Shown here: positions 59,621-64,000 of the stretch, piece by piece
Numbering within the stretch: position 1 is the first letter of the stretch
Layout: every line of letters starts with the position of its first letter
Assembly (NCBI GenBank): GCA_039923495.1
Contig: JBDTCO010000146.1
Span: forward strand, 18,680-82,679
DNA length: 64,000 bases
Direction: 5' to 3'
Source: JBDTCO01 sp039923495
GTDB taxonomy: Bacteria > Myxococcota_A > Polyangia > Palsa-1104
Program-made: the position numbers and the translations under genes
Notes under the pieces: generated by a model
Told to the model about the DNA's origin: nothing
The model's database searches: none
What the model saw: the letters and a program-made list of their open reading frames with translations, nothing else

Positions 59621-60268
59621 TCAGGACGGCAGCACCGGCGGTGCGAGCGGGTGCACGAGCAGCACCGAGAAGTCCCACACCAGGTGCGCGACGATCGGCG
59701 CGACGAGCCCGCCGGTGAGCCCACGCAGCGCGCTCCACACGATCCCGCAGCCGAGCGCGGCCAGGAGCAGCACGGGCGATCCCGCCGGTGCGTGCGCGGC
59801 GGCGTAGAGCAGCGCGGCGACACCGGCCGCGGTCGGCGCGGAGAGACTCTTGCCGAGCGTCGTCTGCACCACGCCACGCCACACGAGCTCCTCGCTGAAG
59901 ATGACGGGTACGAGGATGAGCGTCGCGACCCACGCCGGCAGCTTCGCGAACACGCCGTAGAGGTGCGTGACGTCGTGGAAGAACATCGGCGCGAGCTTCA
60001 CGACAGGGTCATAGAGGCCGTACGTCGCGAGCGTCATGAGCACGCCCCCGACGAGCCCCGCGCCGAGGCCGACGAGCCAGGCGCGTCGCGTCGCGGGCCA
60101 GAGGCTCCGCGTGCTGCGCCCCGTGAGGAGGCACACCGACGCGAGCACCACCGCGATGCCGCCGAGCGCTGCCCACTGCCCGACCCAGCGCGCAGCGAAC
60201 GCGGCGACCGCCCATGCGACGACGCACGCGATCGCGAGCATGCTCGCGCGGTCGCGCTCAGGTCGCAT
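59621..60268 (-). CDS. CPBP (CAAX-type) intramembrane metalloprotease
   Basis: A 215-residue membrane protein with about six hydrophobic segments and the motifs EELVWRG (EExxxR) and, near the end, HLVWDF (H-x3-D/N) plus VAALLYAAAH, typical of CPBP/Abi proteases such as type II CAAX prenyl endopeptidase. In bacteria such proteins often process small peptides or take part in immunity; no bacteriocin is evident here. It overlaps the NAD(P)-binding gene by 11 bp (59621-60268 against 60258). A decayed copy is at 57401-57690. Confidence 0.86.
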   Translation of the reverse strand: MRPERDRASMLAIACVVAWAVAAFAARWVGQWAALGGIAVVLASVCLLTGRSTRSLWPATRRAWLVGLGAGLVGGVLMTLATYGLYDPVVKLAPMFFHDVTHLYGVFAKLPAWVATLILVPVIFSEELVWRGVVQTTLGKSLSAPTAAGVAALLYAAAHAPAGSPVLLLAALGCGIVWSALRGLTGGLVAPIVAHLVWDFSVLLVHPLAPPVLPS

Positions 60269-61220
60269 GGTGCGGCCTGCGCAAGCGCCGCTCGACGGCG
60301 CCCCACGGTCCGGGCACGGGACCGTGAGCGCGCTCGGCGGCGACGGTCCGCTTCGCCGCCTCGGCGAGCGCGAGGGGCCGCGGGTGCCCGATGAGCGCCC
60401 AGTAGCGATCGCTCTTCGCGAGCACGTCGCTGGTCAGGCCGAGCACGATCTGCTTCGCCACGCTCCACTTCGCGCGCGTGACGAGGCGCACCCAGAACGA
60501 CGAGAGCCTCGGCGTGATGAGCGGCACCTCGACCACCCGTGGTCGACGGAGCCCGAGCGCATCCGCGACCTGCTCGAGGATCTGCCTGCCCGAGAGCTCC
60601 TCGGGCCCCGGCAGGTCGAACCACGCGTGCCGATCCGGCGCGAGCGGGAGCTCGAGCGCGGACGTCAGCGCGACAACCACGTCCTCTATCGCGACCGGCT
60701 CCGTCTTCGAGCGCAGCCACGACGGGAGCAGCATGAACGGGAGGCGCGCCGCGAGATCGCGCACGATGAGCCAGCTCAGGCTTCCCTCGCCCACGATCAT
60801 GCTCGCGCGCAGCTCGACGGCCTCGACCTGTCCCGAGCGCAGGATCTCGCCGACCTCGAGCCGCGAGCGCAGGTGCTCCGACGGCGCCCCCGCCGGCTCG
60901 ATGCCGCCGAGGTACACCACGCGACGCAGGCCCACCTGCTCCGCGGCGTCACGGAAGCGCTGCGCAGCCTCACGCTCCGTGCGCGCGAAGTCGTCCCCGC
61001 TGCCCATCGAGTGCACGAGATACAGCGCCGAGTCGCAGCCGTCCATCGCGCGCGCCAGCGACGCGGCGTCCGCCATGTCGCCTTGCACCCACTCGAGGAG
61101 AGGCGTCGATTCGCGCGGCTTGCGGCTCATGGCGCGCACCGTCCAGCCGGCCTTGCGCGCCTCCGGGATCACGGCCTTGCCCACGAAGCCCGTGGCTCCC
61201 GTCACGAGTAGTCTACGCAT
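60258..61220 (-). CDS. NAD(P)-binding Rossmann-fold protein, DUF2867-like
   Basis: A 320-residue protein with the extended-SDR glycine motif LVTGATGFVGKAV and the pattern of atypical SDRs of the NmrA/complex-I subunit type: SALYLVHSMGSGDDF, RVVYLGGIEPAG and ASMIVGEGSLS. The catalytic YxxxK is not evident, so it may be a binding or regulatory protein and not a dehydrogenase. It overlaps the CPBP gene start, so they are co-transcribed. The C-terminal third is less conserved and basic. Confidence 0.75.
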   Translation of the reverse strand: MRRLLVTGATGFVGKAVIPEARKAGWTVRAMSRKPRESTPLLEWVQGDMADAASLARAMDGCDSALYLVHSMGSGDDFARTEREAAQRFRDAAEQVGLRRVVYLGGIEPAGAPSEHLRSRLEVGEILRSGQVEAVELRASMIVGEGSLSWLIVRDLAARLPFMLLPSWLRSKTEPVAIEDVVVALTSALELPLAPDRHAWFDLPGPEELSGRQILEQVADALGLRRPRVVEVPLITPRLSSFWVRLVTRAKWSVAKQIVLGLTSDVLAKSDRYWALIGHPRPLALAEAAKRTVAAERAHGPVPGPWGAVERRLRRPHHAT

Positions 61221-61253
61221 CGTCGATGTGATGTCCGGCGGCGCGGGAACGCG

Positions 61254-61808
61254 TCAGCCGCGGCCCGGCAGGATGTCGACCGCGTGGGGCAGGAGGCGAA
61301 GGCCCACGAAGCCGACCGAGCGCGCCGGCCCGTCGAGCAGGAGCAGCAGCTTGTCACCCCCGACGTACTCGTAGACCTGCACGTCCGCGTCGAATGTGCG
61401 CTTGCCGATGCGCCCCACCGTGAGCGCGGCAGCGCGCCAGCGTCGCTCGACGCGCAGCGCCTCGGGGCTGCGCACGAGCTCGGGGCGCCCCTCCGGCAGC
61501 GTCGTCGCCTCTTCCAGCAACCACGCCTCGTCGTTCGCGCTCGTCGCATAGAGGAAGCGCTCGGTCGAGCCGTCGATGAGGCGGCAGAGCCGTGCGGCGC
61601 GCGGATTCTCGGACAGCAGCAGCGCGCCCTCGACGAGGAAGTCGCGATCGAGGTGCGTGACGATGTCGCCCACCTGCAGCGTGAGCGGCGTGCGGTCGAC
61701 GGACGCGGGCAGCAACGCCTTGGGCTTCTGCACGCGCCGCGCCTGGGACCACAGCATGAGCGAGGCCGCGCTGACCGACGCAGCGATGGCCAGAAAGAGC
61801 AGTTCCAT
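61254..61808 (-). CDS. DUF4178 membrane-anchored protein
   Basis: A 184-residue protein from ATG 61808 with one N-terminal membrane segment (about 3-18) and a DUF4178-type soluble part: LQVGDIVTHLDRDFLVEGALLL, then YATSANDEAWLLEE and DVQVYEYVGGDKLLLL. DUF4178 is found beside spermidine-synthase-like and membrane genes, but no function is established. It lies 33 bp before the NAD(P)-binding gene, same strand, and is divergent from the sulfatase-like gene (100 bp). Confidence 0.7.
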   Translation of the reverse strand: MELLFLAIAASVSAASLMLWSQARRVQKPKALLPASVDRTPLTLQVGDIVTHLDRDFLVEGALLLSENPRAARLCRLIDGSTERFLYATSANDEAWLLEEATTLPEGRPELVRSPEALRVERRWRAAALTVGRIGKRTFDADVQVYEYVGGDKLLLLLDGPARSVGFVGLRLLPHAVDILPGRG

Positions 61809-61908
61809 CAACGCACGGCAGCCATCTCGGGTCAGTGTGGCGGACCTCGCGGCCTCGAGCAACCGCGTTGACCCCCTCGTCCCCGTCGGACAAGATGCGC
61901 GCACCTCC

Positions 61909-64000
61909 ATGGTGTCACGTCTCGCCCTCGCCGGTACGCTCGCCGGCCTCGTCGCTGCGCTGCTCGACTACGCGCTCGCGTACTCGGGCCTCGCGGCGTT
62001 CCTGCCGCACGGCAGCGCGCGGCTCCTCGTCTTCCTCGTCGGCCTCTACGGGGCATCCGGGCTCTGCGTCGGCGCGCTCGTCGGCGCGCTGCTCGCTGCC
62101 CTCGAGCTCGGCGACGTTGGCGTGGCGCTCGGCGTCCACACGCGCCCGGGTGCCCGGGTTGCTGCGTACGCTGCCCTGGGGCTTCCCCTGCTCGTCGGGG
62201 TCGGCGCGTTGCTGCGGCCGATCGTCGAGAGCTACCTCGTCTTCTTCCACAACCACATGCTCATCGCCGCGGTCACCGGCGCGACGGCCGCGGGCCTCAC
62301 CGTCCTCGCGCTGATCCTCGTCCTCTTGCTCGCGGGGCCGCTCTCCTCGCTGCTGCGCTTCGGTCCGCGCGTCCACCCGCAGCTGTCGGCGCCCGTCTTC
62401 GTGCTGCCTGCGCTCGTCGTCGCGCTGTATGCGGGTGCCGGCCTCGTCGCGCTCGACGTGATGTATCTGTTCGGCAGGCCGCGCATGACGTCGCTCGGTC
62501 GGTCCATGAACGTCGCGCTCGCAGCGCCGTGGTGTCTGGCCGGCGGGATCGTGGTCGGCGCGCTGCTCTATTACCTGCTGCGCCGCGTGCGGGTGCCAGC
62601 AACGGCGCCGTGGGTGATCGTGGCCACGCTGCTCACGCTGACGATCCCGATCTTCGTTGGTGCGGCAGCCGCCTGGCCCGTGGTGAAGCAGCTCGACCGC
62701 GCGCCGTTCATGATCGGCGGGGTGCTCCTCATCGTGCTCGTCGTCGCCGGCACGTATCTTCGCGGTCGGGCATGGATCGCCATCGCTGCGTTCGTCGTCT
62801 GCACCGCGCTGACGCTCGGTCTCGGCAAGAGCGCGCCGGTCCGCAAGGCCGCTTCCCTCGCCGCGCTCGCGCCGCCGCTGGTCCACGCGATCCAGCTCGC
62901 GTCCGATCTCGATCGCGATGGCTACTCGTCGCTCCTCGGTGGCGGCGACTGCAACGATCTCGATGCGACGGTGCACCCGGGCGCGTTCGACTGGCCCGAC
63001 GACGGCATCGATGAGGACTGCAACGGCCACCAGGCGACGCTCGCAGAGCGGATGGCGAAGACCTACGCGCCCGTGCCCGAAGCGGTCCCGCAGCGTCCCA
63101 ACGTGATCCTCCTGACGCTCGATGCGCTGCGCTCGGACCACGTCTCTTCCTATGGCTACAAGCGCAAGACGACGCCCCGGCTCGACGAGCTCGCGGAGAC
63201 CGGCATCCGCTTCGAGAACGCGTGGTCGCACGCACCGTCGACGCGCTACTCGGTGCCGGCGATCCTCTCGGGGCGCTACCCCTCGACGATCGCGGTCAAT
63301 CCCGATCCGCGCGTGCACTGGCCTCCGCTCGTGCTGCCCGAGAACCGCATGCTCGCCGAGATGCTGCACGACCTCGGCTATCGCACCGGGGCGACGCTCA
63401 GCTACCACTACTTCGAGCGCGGGTGGGGGCTCGACCAGGGCTTCGACGATTACGACTACCACCTCTTCACGCTGCACTCGGCAGGCGGCGATCCCGCCGC
63501 AACGAGCGGCAGTTCGTCGAGGCAGCTCGCGGACCTCGACATCGAGTGGTTGAAGGCGCACAAGGACGCGCCCTTCTTTTTATGGTCGCACTTCTACGAC
63601 ACGCACTTCCGCTTCGAGCCACACCCCGATCTGCCGGAGACCAACTTCGGCAGCGACGAGGAGGCGCTCTACGATGGTGAGATCCGCTACGCCGATCACC
63701 ACATCGGCCGCGTGCTCGACACGCTGCGCGAGCTCGGGTTGTGGGACAAGACGATCGTCATCATCACCTCCGATCACGGCGACGGCTTCGGCGAGCACGG
63801 CATCCCGCAGTCGAAGCGGCATGGCTATCACCTCTATCGCACCGAGACGAAGGTGCCCGTCCTCATGCATGTGCCGGGGCTCGCGCCGCGCGTGGTGATG
63901 ACACCGATTGGCCACGTCGATCTGATCCCGACCCTGCTCAACCTCTTGCGCCGCAGCGTCGGCGATGAGCCTCAGCTCGCCGGTGAAAGCCTGCTCGCGG
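61909..64000 (+). CDS. Membrane-bound sulfatase/phosphotransferase-fold protein with MopE-like metal motif (3' end cut)
   Basis: About 697 residues from ATG 61909, open at the window end. Residues 1-310 hold about eight membrane segments. At 333-373 there is a DLDRDGYSSLL...GGDCNDLDATVHPGAFDWP...DGIDEDCNG unit, the MopE/Cu-binding-type metal motif. From about 396 comes an alkaline-phosphatase-superfamily domain with NVILLTLDALRSDH and a later SDHGDGFGEHG metal site. At the sulfatase nucleophile position there is Thr445 (HAPSTRYSVPAILSG) and no Cys, as in phosphoethanolamine or phosphoglycerol transferases. The membrane part also suits such a transferase. True sulfatase activity looks unlikely. 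Confidence 0.8.
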   Translation, partial: MVSRLALAGTLAGLVAALLDYALAYSGLAAFLPHGSARLLVFLVGLYGASGLCVGALVGALLAALELGDVGVALGVHTRPGARVAAYAALGLPLLVGVGALLRPIVESYLVFFHNHMLIAAVTGATAAGLTVLALILVLLLAGPLSSLLRFGPRVHPQLSAPVFVLPALVVALYAGAGLVALDVMYLFGRPRMTSLGRSMNVALAAPWCLAGGIVVGALLYYLLRRVRVPATAPWVIVATLLTLTIPIFVGAAAAWPVVKQLDRAPFMIGGVLLIVLVVAGTYLRGRAWIAIAAFVVCTALTLGLGKSAPVRKAASLAALAPPLVHAIQLASDLDRDGYSSLLGGGDCNDLDATVHPGAFDWPDDGIDEDCNGHQATLAERMAKTYAPVPEAVPQRPNVILLTLDALRSDHVSSYGYKRKTTPRLDELAETGIRFENAWSHAPSTRYSVPAILSGRYPSTIAVNPDPRVHWPPLVLPENRMLAEMLHDLGYRTGATLSYHYFERGWGLDQGFDDYDYHLFTLHSAGGDPAATSGSSSRQLADLDIEWLKAHKDAPFFLWSHFYDTHFRFEPHPDLPETNFGSDEEALYDGEIRYADHHIGRVLDTLRELGLWDKTIVIITSDHGDGFGEHGIPQSKRHGYHLYRTETKVPVLMHVPGLAPRVVMTPIGHVDLIPTLLNLLRRSVGDEPQLAGESLLA

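Noticed and set aside
61909..64000. Annotation as active arylsulfatase
   Set aside because: No Cys/Ser-x-Pro-x-Arg formylglycine motif; Thr445 stands at that position, as in phosphotransferases.

Overview
The window looks like chromosomal DNA of a GC-rich myxobacterium (Myxococcota). The signs are a complete mglB-mglA pair, a PilZ protein of the myxobacterial single-domain type, a MYXO-CTERM-like tail on a secreted metalloprotease, a MopE-type DxDxDG metal-binding stretch in a membrane phosphatase-fold protein, many cysteine- and glycine-rich lipoproteins, and NtrC-type and Ser/Thr-kinase signalling genes. I see no transposase, integrase, phage gene or CRISPR array. Species cannot be fixed from the sequence alone.

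Layout. 0-3.2 kb: the start of uvrB (leaving the left edge), a phospholipase D-like lipoprotein, and an envelope cluster (pal, cpoB, small membrane protein). 3.3-8.5 kb: MATE exporter, an overlapping histidine kinase / NtrC-type regulator pair, and a secreted or outer-membrane protein. 8.6-17.1 kb: a four-gene minus-strand operon with a zinc-ribbon/TPR membrane protein, an acyl-CoA synthetase, a secreted protein of unknown function and selB. 17.2-21.1 kb: an RNA and translation block with four serine tRNAs (TGA, GCT, CGA, GGA), tRNA-Arg(ACG) next to tadA (whose product edits that tRNA), the small SRP RNA, then dnaX and ybaB; recR follows 3.9 kb downstream, separated by an Ig-like lipoprotein, an MscS channel and a CPA1 antiporter. 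25.5-28.9 kb: a 23-bp tandem repeat over the recR stop, mglBA and an HlyD-like protein. 28.9-35 kb: a minus-strand run with a DprE1/DprE2-like pair, a DUF2505 protein, a trans-aconitate-type methyltransferase and a TPR-fused lytic transglycosylase.

35-39 kb: a glutaryl-CoA-type dehydrogenase, then a compact bufferin-type RiPP operon (Cys-rich exported precursor, DUF692/MNIO oxidase, DUF2063 partner, DoxX protein) with an extra small lipoprotein attached. 38.9-43.3 kb: an operon of Ser/Thr kinase, sigma-54 activator, MpaA-like murein peptide amidase and a zinc-ribbon membrane protein. 43.4-51.3 kb: a double cNMP-domain protein, a subtilase with a polytopic membrane tail, a DUF2167 protein, a HExxH metalloprotease, a HmuY-like lipoprotein and a membrane protein. 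51.3-51.8 kb: an AT-richer gene-free stretch that folds like a structured RNA, upstream of an rng-PilZ-DnaJ cluster. 54.4-64 kb: a CCA-transferase-like protein, a nucleotidyltransferase next to a CDP-glycerol glycerophosphotransferase-like protein, a decayed CAAX-protease copy, an atypical acyl-AMP ligase, the intact CAAX protease, a NAD(P)-binding protein, a DUF4178 protein, and a membrane-bound sulfatase/phosphotransferase-fold protein running off the right edge.

The points most worth following are the bufferin-type operon with its extra lipoprotein, the unassigned structured-RNA candidate at 51.40-51.60 kb, and the right-end phosphatase-fold protein, which has Thr where sulfatases have the modified Cys. 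All calls come from reading the sequence; no database search was run.
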